From NCBI RefSeq assembly GCF_013372125.1, contig NZ_CP053826.1:682001-746000 (forward strand): DNA of 64,000 nt. The letters are read 5' to 3'. Numbering within the stretch: the first letter of the stretch is position 1; the number at the start of each line of letters is the position of its first letter. Origin of the DNA: Campylobacter curvus. GTDB lineage: Bacteria; Campylobacterota; Campylobacteria; Campylobacterales; Campylobacteraceae. The translations under genes were made by a program, and so were the position numbers. This document shows positions 41,213-51,600 of this stretch, in pieces. The notes beneath the pieces are model-generated. The model made no database searches, had not been told where the DNA came from, and saw nothing but the letters and a program-made list of their open reading frames with translations.

Positions 41213-44200
41213 TCTATTCTTCTGTTCGTTTTATCGTCTAAATTTTTAAGATCACTGCCACCTATTATCTCGCCCACTTCGTCTCGTTTGCCATCGGGCC
41301 TCAAAGCCTTGCCGGCCCATTTGCCTTTATCTATAAATTTCACGTTAAAGTCGCTCGTAGTGGCTTTTTCGTCGAAAGCATCGTGTATCAGCCACTGCGG
41401 CGCGGTCATTTTTATCAGATCCATCGTCGCACGAGTGTTTCGTAAAATTATACTCTCTTTGCCGCTAGCTATTTTAGGCACGGCCGTAGACGCAAGATCT
41501 TTGCGCTCAATGCTACTATTTGCGGCCGATTCGTATTTGCTCACGTAGCCCTTGTTCGTATCGTGAAGCGGATTTACATGCCATGAAGTAGTGCTTGGCA
41601 TTTTCTCCCATGAGCTGCCATAGCCCGTCGAGACATAGTCTGCGCTGCAGTTGTCACAATAAACCCCATAGTAGACATCGGCATCAAAGCCGCTCTTTGG
41701 CCCTTCGTAATACGGTGCATAAACGCGTCCGTAGTAGAATTTTGCGGACGTGAGATTAGCCGTGGCAGGCTTGGTGTAGGTCGCACCTTTGACGCCATCG
41801 GTGTCATATATGTTTTGAAAGTTGAATATATCGCTTGTAGCCTTGAAAGGATTTTTGGCTAAATTCGTGAGCCTTGCGAAGTTGAATAAAATTCTGTTTT
41901 GCGCGATACCATCCTTAAACCCATCGGCAGCGACTTCGTAAGATCCGTCGTTTGCCGCAACGCCTGCTGATTTTTTGGCTGCAGAGATACTATCGCTAAA
42001 AAATAGTATCTCGTCGTTTAGCCTTTTCTTTCCGTTGTCGTCGTCTGTAAGAGCGGCTGATTTGTTGTCGGTGTAGTCTTTGATTATCTTATCCGTGCTG
42101 ATCGTAAATTTGGCATTTTTCGAGTAGCAGCCTTTTGAATAAAGCCTTGCCGTTTTATCGTTGCCTAGCCTTGCTGTGAGGTCAAAGCTCGCGGCAGCCG
42201 CCATATCAGCGCTATTTGAGAGATAGGTCATATTATTGCCAAAGTCTGAAATTTTAAAGTCGCTTATAAGCAAATCTTTTGGTAAAAATTTAAACGTAGG
42301 CGTTTTTAGAGCGATGTTGCAACCTATCTTACCGCTGGCGTCTTTGGTGGCAGTATCGCTACCTACTATGCAGTCGCCGTTTGCCTGATCGACAGCCGTA
42401 TATGAGCCGTCTATGACTATGAGTTTCGCATCGCCTATGTCAGGGTAGAAAAAGCTGTCGTCACTCGCTTTGGCAGCGCCTTTTATATTGCGTTTTAGTG
42501 AGCCTACCGCGGTATTGCTGTTTGTAAATTCCGCTTTCAAAAGATTTGAAACAAGCTCTTTTTTTAGACTTTCGCTGATGACGCATGTGCTTGGCAGCTC
42601 AGGGAGGAACGAAACTATATTGTTACCGGAGGTTTCAAGCAGGCTAGTGTATCCTTTTGCGGCTTGATTTTTAGCGTCGGTAGCTATGAGTCCGACATTT
42701 TTATATCCAAGACCGCCGGTGAGGCTAAGTGGTAGTGAAGCGGTCTTTTTTTGCGTATCATAAAGCTTAAATTCCTTTGGTCTGACGGCAAAAGGATCGT
42801 AGCTTTCGCAAGATGTTTTTACATTGTGGTTGATCGGATCTGTGTAGTAAAGCTTTACGTGTAAAGATGTATATGGCTTTTCTATCGTTATATCTTTTAT
42901 CTTGGCTACGCTTTGCGTGCTTGTGAATGTGGCTTTTCTTATCGGGGCAGCTCCTGCGATCAAAGACTCGTCAGAGGTGCATTGATCCACTATCTTTACG
43001 TCAAGCTCGACATCGTCTTCGGCCTGGGTTATCTTGCCGCCTTTGGTATGGACTATGTTTAGATCAAAAGGTTTATTTGCAAGCTGGGTGTATATGTTTA
43101 GCTTATCGGTATCTTTTGGGTCGGCAACGGTGGTAGGTATGAAATCATGAGGATTTTGATCTTTTATTATTTTTAGGGCGTATTCTATTTGCTCGCATTT
43201 CTTGATAGCGCCGTTATATTCTAGTTTTATGCTCTTGTTTGAAAATTTTGCCAGATATCCGGTTTCTTCAAATTTATTTTTAAGCGTAAGATCGTATTGT
43301 ATGAACGCCTTGTTGTTTTTTGCTAAATTTCCGCCTGAGCCGCTACTGGCATTTTGTCCTACAAAAAACTGCAGATCTTTGCCTATACGCTTTTGAAGTC
43401 CGCTGTTATCATTTACTTTGTCACTAGCACTTATACTAAATCCCCCGCTCGCATACGGTTTTACGTATGTTGAATTTGGTGAGTATGTACCTGTTTTATC
43501 GCTTATATTCGTGCTTATCGAGATATTTTCGGCAGTTTCGTTTCCTTGATTTAGTATAGTTACTTGTGATCTTAGGGTATCTCCCTCTTTTGCCGGCGTA
43601 GGAGCTCCCGAGCCTTTTTTTGCCAGCTCTTTAAAGCCACCACCGTCTTTTGATTGTAACAAGATTTTCTCGTCATAACAAACGTGAGGTATATATACAT
43701 CAGTCGAAAAGGCAACGAAGCTGATATTTGCCCTATCACCCAGTATGGTTACCCCGTTTTGGATAACGTTTGCTTGCAGTGCTACCTCAGCTTCATATTG
43801 TCTATTTGTTATGTGATTTGATATATCGTATGTATCAAGATCCATTTGGTTATTATATTTTTTATTGCCATCTACATAATTGCCAAATTTTGTTATGGTT
43901 GAGTTAAATTGACCGCCTGCAGGGTTATTAGCGGATGTTACCACTTCGTATCTGCCACCTTTTTTGATCATTATGTTTTCGCTGTTGACTTCTTTTTTTG
44001 CACCAAATGCTAAAACAGTCAAGCTTGATTTTATGTCCCCGTTACTAGGTGTATAAAAGCCGTCGAATTTTACTTTTGTTTCTTTGACGCCTATATTATG
44101 AATAGGCGCTAATATATATAGTCCGTCAAATACGGTTACATTTTTTGCTTTTGCCTTTGTATCGTCTTTCAAGTCATATACTACGACCAAACTCCAGCCA

Positions 44201-45009
44201 CCATAGTGTCCAGAAAAGGCGTAGCCATTGTATCCACCAAGCCAATCTCCGTCACGAAACATCCTTATGCCACCAGGCTGACCCTCTGATGATTTAATAT
44301 TACCGGCACTAAATGTGGCATTATTAAGAACCAGATCCCCCATACTTTGTATGATGCTTGTTACATCATAGCTCGTATGATACATGAATTGCATACCTTT
44401 TCTAGTAAATGAGCCATACCATCTAGTATCGGTCTGCGATGCCGTAAAATCATAATATTTGCCATCCGGTGTTCCAAATTTTATTTTATTGAAGTCTTTT
44501 ATGAGGTTAAAAAATGTAGTTGTTAGGCTTGCTTGACTTGGATTTCCTTGCCAGCTGCTAGACGACATACCTCCGGCCCAGTATAGTCTAGCAAATACTA
44601 CGTCTTTTGCTTTTATATCTACTGCAACCTCTTGTCCGTTTTGATTTTTAGGCTTACTAAAGTTAAATTTTGCATACGATGAATTCGTTTGATATTTTGG
44701 GTTTTCTTTTAAGAATCTAACGTCTGTGAGTGAGCTCACATATATATCCCTCCTGCTTGGTTCGTAATTAAATCCACCATTTTTAGGCACAGATATCGTA
44801 GCTCCTATGACTTCTATATCGCCATTTATTCTTCTTGTTTTGCTGGCATCTCTTGGTGTAAGGCTTTCGTAGTCCTTAAGGTCTGTAAAACCAAGCTCTC
44901 CTTGGTAGTCTTTTCTTACTATATTGTGAGATAGACCATTTAAGTCATTGACTGCAAAAAGCGTCTGGCTTAAAATAAGCGTAAGCGTAAGTGTCTTTAA
45001 AATTCTCAT
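41206..45009 (-). CDS. Giant exported MshQ-like tip/adhesin candidate
   Basis: The 1267-residue protein has a signal peptide (1-19, ending LFA). Residues about 100-330 contain a DUF3344-like region (FARLYWAGG, TSYDVTSIIQ, GGWSLVVVYDLKDD, NVTVFDGL), and about 470-545 a DUF11-like repeat (EGDTLRSQVTILNQGNETAENISIS). The C-terminal third has several Cys and a block FYYGRVYAPYYEG...YYGVYCDNC that resembles the YGRLRL region of MshQ-type DUF6701 domains. Heading three prepilin genes, it is a candidate pilus-tip adhesin. The homology to MshQ is inferred and not tested. Confidence 0.62.
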   Translation of the reverse strand: MRILKTLTLTLILSQTLFAVNDLNGLSHNIVRKDYQGELGFTDLKDYESLTPRDASKTRRINGDIEVIGATISVPKNGGFNYEPSRRDIYVSSLTDVRFLKENPKYQTNSSYAKFNFSKPKNQNGQEVAVDIKAKDVVFARLYWAGGMSSSSWQGNPSQASLTTTFFNLIKDFNKIKFGTPDGKYYDFTASQTDTRWYGSFTRKGMQFMYHTSYDVTSIIQSMGDLVLNNATFSAGNIKSSEGQPGGIRMFRDGDWLGGYNGYAFSGHYGGWSLVVVYDLKDDTKAKAKNVTVFDGLYILAPIHNIGVKETKVKFDGFYTPSNGDIKSSLTVLAFGAKKEVNSENIMIKKGGRYEVVTSANNPAGGQFNSTITKFGNYVDGNKKYNNQMDLDTYDISNHITNRQYEAEVALQANVIQNGVTILGDRANISFVAFSTDVYIPHVCYDEKILLQSKDGGGFKELAKKGSGAPTPAKEGDTLRSQVTILNQGNETAENISISTNISDKTGTYSPNSTYVKPYASGGFSISASDKVNDNSGLQKRIGKDLQFFVGQNASSGSGGNLAKNNKAFIQYDLTLKNKFEETGYLAKFSNKSIKLEYNGAIKKCEQIEYALKIIKDQNPHDFIPTTVADPKDTDKLNIYTQLANKPFDLNIVHTKGGKITQAEDDVELDVKIVDQCTSDESLIAGAAPIRKATFTSTQSVAKIKDITIEKPYTSLHVKLYYTDPINHNVKTSCESYDPFAVRPKEFKLYDTQKKTASLPLSLTGGLGYKNVGLIATDAKNQAAKGYTSLLETSGNNIVSFLPELPSTCVISESLKKELVSNLLKAEFTNSNTAVGSLKRNIKGAAKASDDSFFYPDIGDAKLIVIDGSYTAVDQANGDCIVGSDTATKDASGKIGCNIALKTPTFKFLPKDLLISDFKISDFGNNMTYLSNSADMAAAASFDLTARLGNDKTARLYSKGCYSKNAKFTISTDKIIKDYTDNKSAALTDDDNGKKRLNDEILFFSDSISAAKKSAGVAANDGSYEVAADGFKDGIAQNRILFNFARLTNLAKNPFKATSDIFNFQNIYDTDGVKGATYTKPATANLTSAKFYYGRVYAPYYEGPKSGFDADVYYGVYCDNCSADYVSTGYGSSWEKMPSTTSWHVNPLHDTNKGYVSKYESAANSSIERKDLASTAVPKIASGKESIILRNTRATMDLIKMTAPQWLIHDAFDEKATTSDFNVKFIDKGKWAGKALRPDGKRDEVGEIIGGSDLKNLDDKTNRRIEW

Positions 45010-45065
45010 TTTTGTAGCTTCTTTACTGCGCTAAAGCGTCCGACTTCTTTAGCGCTTATGAAATT

Positions 45066-45449
45066 TTATTTTTGTATAAAATTTTCTATCGGTTCGGCTT
45101 GTCCGTATTGCGGATACGCCCCAACATCCAAAACCACCTGTGACAGCGTCATATTGTCCATATTGCAAACTATCGGCGCGACAAAATTTACCGTTGATTT
45201 CTCAAGAGGCAAAGATACGACTATGATGTTGTAAATTCTAAGCTGGCTCGTGTCTTTTATATCCATCAGCTCCTCATAGTAGCTAGGGATGTCGAATTCA
45301 TAGCTTCTAAGTGCGAAAGGGTTTATCATCGTAAATGAAGTTTCGTCATCTTTGCTTTGTAATTTTACAAAAAATTTATCAAGCTCTATGAGTTCCATCG
45401 TTTTTATGTGCTCAAAGCCTAATATAGGGCTTTTTACGCTAAATGTCAT
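45066..45449 (-). CDS. fliW: Flagellar assembly factor FliW
   Basis: From ATG 45449 (GGAGAAGG upstream) the 127-residue product begins [18 protein letters not shown], the FliW start. Further conserved blocks are [17 protein letters not shown] and [16 protein letters not shown]. FliW binds CsrA and flagellin, coupling flagellin levels to translation control. A longer frame from 45485 lacks a good ribosome site. It stands alone, divergent from bamD. Confidence 0.95.
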   Translation of the reverse strand: MTFSVKSPILGFEHIKTMELIELDKFFVKLQSKDDETSFTMINPFALRSYEFDIPSYYEELMDIKDTSQLRIYNIIVVSLPLEKSTVNFVAPIVCNMDNMTLSQVVLDVGAYPQYGQAEPIENFIQK

Positions 45450-45586
45450 ACCTTCTCCTTTTCTAAATTTGGGGCATTTTACCATTTTTTAAATAAAAAT
45501 ACAAAAAATGATAAATTTATGTAAATTTAGGCAAAAATAATGGCAAAAAATGTAAAATACCAAAATCAAAATTCTTAAGGAAAAAT

Positions 45587-46234
45587 ATGCGTAAAATTTC
45601 AAAATTTATTGCGACTTTGGGCTTTATCGTTTTGATCGGCGGATGTGCTGAAAAATACACCGAACTATACAACCTCACGCCTGATGAGTGGTACGCGCAA
45701 ATAATAACCGATATCAAAGACAGCGATCTTGAAGCGGCAGATAAACACTATACTTCGATGGCTAGCGAGCACGTAGCCAGTCCGCTTTTGGAGCAAATTT
45801 TGCTCATTTTGGCTCAGGCTCACGTAAATGAAGAAGAGTATCTTTTAGCCAACCACTATCTTGACGAATACATAAAAAGATACGGCGACGGCGGTCCTAA
45901 GACGGAATTTGCCCAATACCTTAAAATAAAGGCGAATTTCGACTCTTTCTCTCAGCCAAATCGCAACCAAAAACTCATGGAAGACAGCGTCAAAGAGATA
46001 GAAAAATTTCTTTACATGTATCCAAATACGGAATTTAGACCACTCATCGAAACTATGCTGATAAAATTCAAGCTCTCGCTTTACTATCTAAATATACAGA
46101 TCGAGGATCTATATAAGCGCACCGGACGTGACGTATCGGCTGAAATTTACAAGGAAAGAGTCGAGTCGTCGCCTCTAAAAGATGCCGACCTCATCAAACC
46201 TGACGTGGCTTGGTATAGAAAAATATTCGAATAG
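45587..46234 (+). CDS. bamD: Outer membrane assembly lipoprotein BamD
   Basis: The 215-residue protein has a lipoprotein signal ([11 protein letters not shown], Cys about 20) and TPR-like helical repeats ([39 protein letters not shown]). BamD is the essential accessory of the BamA outer-membrane protein insertase. It is 9 bases upstream of lon and on the same transcript. Confidence 0.93.
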   Translation: MRKISKFIATLGFIVLIGGCAEKYTELYNLTPDEWYAQIITDIKDSDLEAADKHYTSMASEHVASPLLEQILLILAQAHVNEEEYLLANHYLDEYIKRYGDGGPKTEFAQYLKIKANFDSFSQPNRNQKLMEDSVKEIEKFLYMYPNTEFRPLIETMLIKFKLSLYYLNIQIEDLYKRTGRDVSAEIYKERVESSPLKDADLIKPDVAWYRKIFE

Positions 46235-46242
46235 GAGCGATC

Positions 46243-48654
46243 TTGCAAATAAATGAAAACAAAATTTTACCTACCGAGATCCCGATAATCGTCGAAGACG
46301 AGCTATTTTTGTATCCTTTTATGATAACGCCGCTTTTTTTGAGCGATGAGGAAAATTTACACGCGCTTGACCTTGCCGTGCAGCGAGAGACCTCGGTCTT
46401 GGTCGTGCCCTCAAAACCGCAACAAGACGGTGCACGCGACTTTAACAGCATATATGACGCCGGTGTCATCGGCACGATAATGCGCCGAGTGCCGCTACCA
46501 GACGGACGAGTAAAAATTTTATTTCAGGGCATCGACAAGGGTCGCATTGTAAAGCAAACCGGCGTAAATCCTCTGCGCGGAGTCGTCGACATGCTACATG
46601 TGAAGCGACCTTCGCAGGTAAAGACGGACGCGCTCATCGTGGTTTTACGCGAGAAGGTCAGGGAGCTGGCGCAGTTTAGCCATTTTTTCCCGCCCGATCT
46701 TTTAAAGACTATCGAGGAAAGTGCCGAAGCGACTCGTGTGTGCGATCTCGTATCAAGCGCCTTGCGCTTAAAAAAACAGATAGCTTATAGCTTTTTTATA
46801 GAGGAGAATTTAGAGCAACGCCTCTTAAAGCTCATCGACTACGTGATCGAGGAGATCGAAGCCAATAAGCTGCAAAAAGAGATAAAAAACAAGGTTCATT
46901 CAAAGATAGATAAGACCAATAAAGAGTATTTTTTAAAAGAGCAGCTAAAGCAAATTCAAGCCGAACTTGGCGGTGATAGTAGCCGCGAGGAGGAGATAGA
47001 GGAGTATCGCAAAAAGCTCGAGGCTAAGAAAAAATTTATGGGTGAGGATGCCTATAAGGAGATAAAAAAACAAATCGATAAGCTAAGCAGGATGCACCCT
47101 GACTCGGCTGATGCGAATACCATCCAAGGCTATCTCGACTGGGTTGTCGAGGTGCCGTTTGAAAACGTAGCCAAGAAAAAGTCATCTATCGCCGAAGTCT
47201 CAAAGCATCTAAACGCCGATCATTATAGCCTAGAAAAGCCAAAGGAGCGTATAGAGGAGTATTTTGCGCTTCGTGAGCTACTTGAGCTTAGGGGCATCAG
47301 TGAAAAGATAAACAACGGAGCGATCTTATGCTTTGCGGGGCCTCCGGGAGTCGGTAAAACGAGCCTTGCAAATTCTATCGCTAAAGCGTTAAAGCGCGAG
47401 CTGGTGCGTATAGCCTTGGGCGGACTTGAAGATGTGAACGAGCTTCGCGGTCATAGGCGCACCTACATCGGAGCGATGCCAGGACGCATAGTGCAGGGAC
47501 TCATCGAAGCCAAGCAGATGAATCCTGTCGTCGTGCTAGATGAGATAGACAAGGTCGGTAGGAGCTACCGAGGCGATCCGACTGCCGTTTTGCTCGAGAT
47601 ATTAGACCCTGAGCAAAATAATAAATTCAGAGATTATTATCTAAATTTCAATATCGATCTTAGCAAGGTGATATTCATAGCCACCGCAAACGACGTGAGT
47701 ACCATACCGGCTGCACTTCGCGATAGGATGGAATTTATCCAGCTAAGCTCATATACGCCGCAGGAGAAATTCGAGATAGCTAAAAAATATCTCGTGCCCC
47801 AAGAACTCAAAAAGCACGGGCTAAGGCTAAGCGACGTTAGTATAAATAAAGATGCGCTCGAGCTCATCATAAGCGACTACACACGCGAAAGCGGAGTGCG
47901 AAATTTACGCCGTAGGATAGCTGACATCTTGCGAAAAGTCGCCAAAAATATCCTGACTAAAAAAAGTGAAAGCAAGGTCGTGATCACGGCTAAAAATTTA
48001 AAAGAATTTTTAGAAAAGAAAGTCTATGAGATAGAGCCGGCCGATAAGAAAGATCAGATAGGGCAGGTAAATGGCCTGGCATGGACTAGCGTAGGCGGTG
48101 ATGTGCTGAGGATCGAAGCCATACGCATACAAGGCAAAGGCGGCATGCAGATCACGGGGCAGCTGGGCGATGTGATGAAGGAGAGTGCTCAGATCGCATT
48201 TAGCGTGGTCAAGGTGCTGATAGATAATAAAAAGCTCAAAGTGCCGATGAACATCGTGCCAAAATTTGACGATGATAAAAGAAAGCTCGAACCTAGCGAC
48301 GTTTATCGTAGGTTTGATCTGCATCTTCACGTGCCGGAGGGCGCTACGCCAAAGGATGGACCAAGTGCTGGTATAACGATGGTGACGGCGATCGCGTCGA
48401 TATTAACAGACATCAAGGTCAGGCATGACGTGGCAATGACCGGCGAGATCACTTTAAGCGGAAAGGTGCTACCGATAGGCGGACTAAAAGAAAAGCTCAT
48501 AGCAGCGCATAAAGCAGGCATAAAAACCGCTCTCATACCGCGCAAAAACTACGACCGCGATCTTGACGACATACCTCAAGAGGTAAAAAAAGATATGAAA
48601 ATAATCGCAGTCGATACGATAGACGAAGTACTCAAAAACGCACTTGTAAAATAA
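46243..48654 (+). CDS. lon: ATP-dependent protease Lon
   Basis: The 803-residue Lon hexamer degrades misfolded and regulatory proteins. Order: N-terminal substrate domain (about 10-205), AAA+ with Walker [10 protein letters not shown] (near 366) and Walker [10 protein letters not shown], then the Ser-Lys protease domain with DGPSAGITM (Ser near 706) and the catalytic Lys in [13 protein letters not shown]. It starts at TTG 46243 with GGAG 6 bases before. A hairpin follows the stop. Confidence 0.97.
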   Translation: MQINENKILPTEIPIIVEDELFLYPFMITPLFLSDEENLHALDLAVQRETSVLVVPSKPQQDGARDFNSIYDAGVIGTIMRRVPLPDGRVKILFQGIDKGRIVKQTGVNPLRGVVDMLHVKRPSQVKTDALIVVLREKVRELAQFSHFFPPDLLKTIEESAEATRVCDLVSSALRLKKQIAYSFFIEENLEQRLLKLIDYVIEEIEANKLQKEIKNKVHSKIDKTNKEYFLKEQLKQIQAELGGDSSREEEIEEYRKKLEAKKKFMGEDAYKEIKKQIDKLSRMHPDSADANTIQGYLDWVVEVPFENVAKKKSSIAEVSKHLNADHYSLEKPKERIEEYFALRELLELRGISEKINNGAILCFAGPPGVGKTSLANSIAKALKRELVRIALGGLEDVNELRGHRRTYIGAMPGRIVQGLIEAKQMNPVVVLDEIDKVGRSYRGDPTAVLLEILDPEQNNKFRDYYLNFNIDLSKVIFIATANDVSTIPAALRDRMEFIQLSSYTPQEKFEIAKKYLVPQELKKHGLRLSDVSINKDALELIISDYTRESGVRNLRRRIADILRKVAKNILTKKSESKVVITAKNLKEFLEKKVYEIEPADKKDQIGQVNGLAWTSVGGDVLRIEAIRIQGKGGMQITGQLGDVMKESAQIAFSVVKVLIDNKKLKVPMNIVPKFDDDKRKLEPSDVYRRFDLHLHVPEGATPKDGPSAGITMVTAIASILTDIKVRHDVAMTGEITLSGKVLPIGGLKEKLIAAHKAGIKTALIPRKNYDRDLDDIPQEVKKDMKIIAVDTIDEVLKNALVK

Positions 48655-48657
48655 TCT

Positions 48658-48682
48658 CAAAGTCGGCATAGCACCGACTTTG
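48658..48682 (+). terminator. Hairpin after lon
   Basis: CAAAGTCGG and CCGACTTTG pair perfectly (9 bp) around a 7-base loop, 3 bases after the stop codon. Confidence 0.65.
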
Positions 48683-48805
48683 ACTGCATGAAATCAAGAC
48701 CTTATTGTTTGATGATTATAAAACTTTATAGATACTTAAGTTATTGCTATATAATATTTTGATATTAGTTATTGATATAAAAAATAAATGTGTTAAGGAG
48801 AAAAA

Positions 48806-49211
48806 ATGACATTGGAATATATAGGTATTTATCTTGGTGAGGCCTTGGAGTGTCTAGATAGCGCAGGTGCAGAGCTTGTCAAATACAAAAATGAATCTCA
48901 AAATGATGAAAAAGCTTGAGATAGAGGAGCTTTTGTTTGTAGTTTCAAAAAGTATAATCGAGTTATGGAGGGCTCGAGAAATTTTATATGAGAGAAAACC
49001 CGATTTAAAGCAAAATTTTAAAAAAGAATTTGATGCTAATCTGAAAAAATACGAGGAACTAAGCAAAATTTCACAAGCGGCGCAAAAGCTAGAGCAAGAT
49101 GGCAAACTAAAAGAGGCTGGTAAAAAATATGAAAAGCTTTTGAAAAGATCAAATTTTAGACATTTTACACTGGTAGCGCAAGCGGGGCTTTATAGATGCA
49201 GTAAAAAGTGA
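48806..49211 (+). pseudogene. Unknown helical cytosolic protein gene, apparent single-base frameshift
   Basis: ATG 48806 follows AAGGAG at a good distance and reads 37 codons (MTLEYIGIYLGEALECLDSA) to a TGA at 48917-48919. The next frame continues to 49211 with LEIEELLFVVSKSIIELWRAREILYE and a Lys/Glu-rich helical C-terminus but has no ribosome site of its own. Removing one A from the A5 run (48909-48913) joins them into one protein of about 134 residues. I know no family. It is a real frameshift, an assembly error, or two overlapping small genes. Confidence 0.6.
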
Positions 49212-49244
49212 GAGCCTAGCCCGAATGGACTAAGCTTTTTTGGA

Positions 49245-49505
49245 TCATATCCCTTCAAAAGGGTTTGTAACTACGTCTTTGCGATCGACTATGTAAGGTA
49301 TTATCGCTGCGTGGCGTGCTCTTTTGATCGCTTTTTCTACCATTTCTTGGTATTTTTTAGATGTGCCGGTTAGGCGTCTTGGCATGATCTTAAATCTCTC
49401 TGACAAGCAGTACTTCAAAAGCGAAGTATCTTTGTAATCGATAAAATCTATCTTTGCCTCTGTGTATTTGCAGTATTTGCGTGAATATTTTCTTTTTTCT
49501 GCCAT
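49245..49505 (-). CDS. rpsR: 30S ribosomal protein S18
   Basis: The 86-residue protein has S18 marks: [42 protein letters not shown], and [23 protein letters not shown]18 binds 16S rRNA together with S6, which is encoded two genes upstream. It is the last gene of rpsF-ssb-rpsR, 13 bases after ssb. Confidence 0.97.
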   Translation of the reverse strand: MAEKRKYSRKYCKYTEAKIDFIDYKDTSLLKYCLSERFKIMPRRLTGTSKKYQEMVEKAIKRARHAAIIPYIVDRKDVVTNPFEGI

Positions 49506-49518
49506 TTTTGATCCTTAA

Positions 49519-50085
49519 TTAAAACGGTATTGTGTCGTCGCTCTCGTATTTGTCGGCGTCGACATTGATATCAGGGACTTTGTCATCATAATATTCTTCG
49601 GTTTTTTTAGCGGATTGCTGGTTTTGCGGTCGCTGTTGGGAATTTTGATTATAGCCGCCGCTTTGCGCGTTATAGCCGCTATTATTGTAGCTTGATTGAT
49701 TGTATCCGCCTTGCGAATATCCGCCACCTTGATTATTTTGATTATATCCACCTTGCTGAGAGTTGCCGCCACCTAGCATCTCCATATTTTCTACGCTTAT
49801 GGAGTGTTTGCTACGATTTTGTCCGTTGTTGTCGGTCCATTGATCAAATTTCAATCTACCTTCGACGAGCAGCTTCGAGCCTTTGTTTAGGTACTGGTTT
49901 GCTATCTCAGCTTGCTTTCCAAAAAAAGTGATGTCAATAAAGCAAGTCTCTTCGCGTTTCTCGCCATTAACGCTAAATTTACGTGTGACGGCGATACCTG
50001 AGTTGCCGATAGCCGAGCCGCTAGTAGTGTATCTAAGCTCGATATCTCTGGTTAAATTTCCGACTAAAACTACTCTATTGAACAT
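49519..50085 (-). CDS. ssb: Single-stranded DNA-binding protein
   Basis: The 188-residue protein has the OB-fold (about 1-105: MFNRVVLVGNLTRDIELRYT, FIDITFFGKQAEIANQYL, GRLKFDQWTDNNGQNRSKH), a glycine, glutamine and tyrosine rich linker with repeated GGYNQ-like units, and the acidic C-terminal tip DDTIPF, which recruits repair and replication proteins. It sits between rpsF and rpsR, as in most bacteria. Confidence 0.97.
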   Translation of the reverse strand: MFNRVVLVGNLTRDIELRYTTSGSAIGNSGIAVTRKFSVNGEKREETCFIDITFFGKQAEIANQYLNKGSKLLVEGRLKFDQWTDNNGQNRSKHSISVENMEMLGGGNSQQGGYNQNNQGGGYSQGGYNQSSYNNSGYNAQSGGYNQNSQQRPQNQQSAKKTEEYYDDKVPDINVDADKYESDDTIPF

Positions 50086-50098
50086 TTTTTATCCTTGA

Positions 50099-50527
50099 TT
50101 ATTCTTCCGAGAAGGTTTGCTCTTCTATCTTTTCCGCCTTGGGCTCACGTGGAGCTCTCGGCTCTCTAGGCTCGCGAGGTTCTTTTTTGATAGTTTGCTT
50201 GATGCCCTTGCAAAGTCTCTCCCACGCTGCGATCTCTCTTTTATTCTCGTACTTGACACTTAAGAATCTAATGATATCTTCAGTGATCCTTATGTTTCTA
50301 GTAAGCTCTGCCAAAAGTGCAGGTGGCGCTTTGTAGTAAATGACGAAATACGTTCCGCGCTCGTATTTTTTGATGGTATATGCAAGTTTTCTTGTGCCCA
50401 TCTCTACGACAGTCGCGATCTCGCCGCCATTTTTGGTGATAACTTCTTTCACGAAGTCGACTTTCGCTTTAACTTCTTCTTCAGTCAATGTAGGCTTAAG
50501 AATGAATAAAAGCTCGTAATGTTTCAT
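50099..50527 (-). CDS. rpsF: 30S ribosomal protein S6
   Basis: The 142-residue S6 ([43 protein letters not shown]) has a long Arg/Glu/Pro-rich tail ([18 protein letters not shown]) beyond the core fold. The tail is a family extension of variable length. It is first in the rpsF-ssb-rpsR operon, with a TATAAT box and a GC hairpin in its leader. Confidence 0.96.
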   Translation of the reverse strand: MKHYELLFILKPTLTEEEVKAKVDFVKEVITKNGGEIATVVEMGTRKLAYTIKKYERGTYFVIYYKAPPALLAELTRNIRITEDIIRFLSVKYENKREIAAWERLCKGIKQTIKKEPREPREPRAPREPKAEKIEEQTFSEE

Positions 50528-50548
50528 TGATTCTCCTTATGGGTATTA

Positions 50549-50565
50549 AGCTCGCTGTGCGAGCA
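50549..50565 (-). other. GC hairpin in the rpsF leader
   Basis: GCTCGC, a short loop, GCGAGC lies between the -10 box (50593-50588) and the rpsF start. Some bacteria control this operon through an S6:S18-binding leader; I cannot see the signature bulge here, so this is only a candidate. Confidence 0.3.
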
Positions 50566-50587
50566 AGGATGCTTTAAGCGAGTGCTG

Positions 50588-50593
50588 ATTATA
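50588..50593 (-). promoter_or_regulatory. -10 box of the rpsF-ssb-rpsR operon
   Basis: TATAAT on the minus strand, about 60 bases before the rpsF ATG. Confidence 0.5.
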
Positions 50594-50601
50594 GCTTCAT
50601 T

Positions 50602-51600
50602 TTACTTAATGTTTGCTGTTGATATTAAATTCTGCAAGTTTAAAATAGCGGCCAAGATAAACGAATTTTTGTCTATTTTAGGGTTTGTTTTTAGCTCTAG
50701 CTCGGCTAAATTTAAAGCGGTAAAAATTTGCCTGTAAGCCTTTAAATTTAAAGACAAACTTTGCGTTTTTAGCATATTTGCGATATTTGGCGGAGGCGCA
50801 TAGCCGATAGCGTCTTTTACGTCGAATTTCCCGTTGATCTTGATATATAAATGAAGCTTGAATAGCCTAAAAAACGCTTTATAAAGCGAATTCAGAAGTA
50901 AAATTTCATTAAAGCTGGGATCTTGCTCATATGCGAAAAAATCCCCCCTTATATCCTTAAGGCTTATAAATTTGTTGAAAAAATCGTCGAAATTCACGGC
51001 TCCAAGCCCGAAAACCAGCCTCCTGACATCGTCTTGTTCGATATGCATGTCTAAGCTTACAAGCTTGTTTAGCTCGCTTGCGGCAAGATATAAATTTTCA
51101 TTATGTATGAAATATAGCTCGTAAAGTGCGTTTTTCGTGATGTTTAGAGCGATCTTGCCGGCTTGTCTGCTTAGTAGCATCACAGCTTCGTCAGGGTTTG
51201 AGGGCTTAAAAAATCTCGCGAAATTTGGCTCGAAAATTTTTTGCACCTCGAGTGCGAGCTTCATGTCCGCTTCGTAAAATTCAAACAAAAAGCAGTTATT
51301 TGCGTCTTTTTGACATGCCGCTACGAGCTCTTTTAGCTCTTTGCCGGGTATCCTTTTATCGCTTTTTATGTGAAGCACGTTTTTGCCGCCAAAGAGCGAC
51401 GGCTCACTGATGTGAGCTTTGGTCCTGGCAAAGTCATACTCGTCAAAATAGACGCTTAGCACGTTTGCGTCGCTAGCACAATATAAATTTAAAATTTCCT
51501 TGCCGTAAAGCTCGATCTGGTATTCATCCGCACCAAAGAGTAAAAAATAATTTCTCACATTGCCGTTTGCAAGGATATTTTCTAGCTCTTTTCTATACAT
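50602..51600 (-). CDS. holA: DNA polymerase III delta subunit
   Basis: The delta subunit opens the sliding clamp during loading. From ATG 51600 (overlapping the rnr stop) the 332-residue protein reads MYRKELENILANGNVRNYFLLFGADEYQIELYGKE, the HolA N-terminus. Further on, SEPSLFGGKNVLHIK is the delta-type segment. It follows rnr without a gap, as recalled for C. jejuni. An upstream in-frame ATG (51624) lies inside rnr and is less likely. Confidence 0.88.
   Translation of the reverse strand: MYRKELENILANGNVRNYFLLFGADEYQIELYGKEILNLYCASDANVLSVYFDEYDFARTKAHISEPSLFGGKNVLHIKSDKRIPGKELKELVAACQKDANNCFLFEFYEADMKLALEVQKIFEPNFARFFKPSNPDEAVMLLSRQAGKIALNITKNALYELYFIHNENLYLAASELNKLVSLDMHIEQDDVRRLVFGLGAVNFDDFFNKFISLKDIRGDFFAYEQDPSFNEILLLNSLYKAFFRLFKLHLYIKINGKFDVKDAIGYAPPPNIANMLKTQSLSLNLKAYRQIFTALNLAELELKTNPKIDKNSFILAAILNLQNLISTANIK

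Noticed and set aside
49213-49240. Terminator after the 48.8 kb gene
   Set aside because: A T6 run is present but the stem is mismatched and weak.
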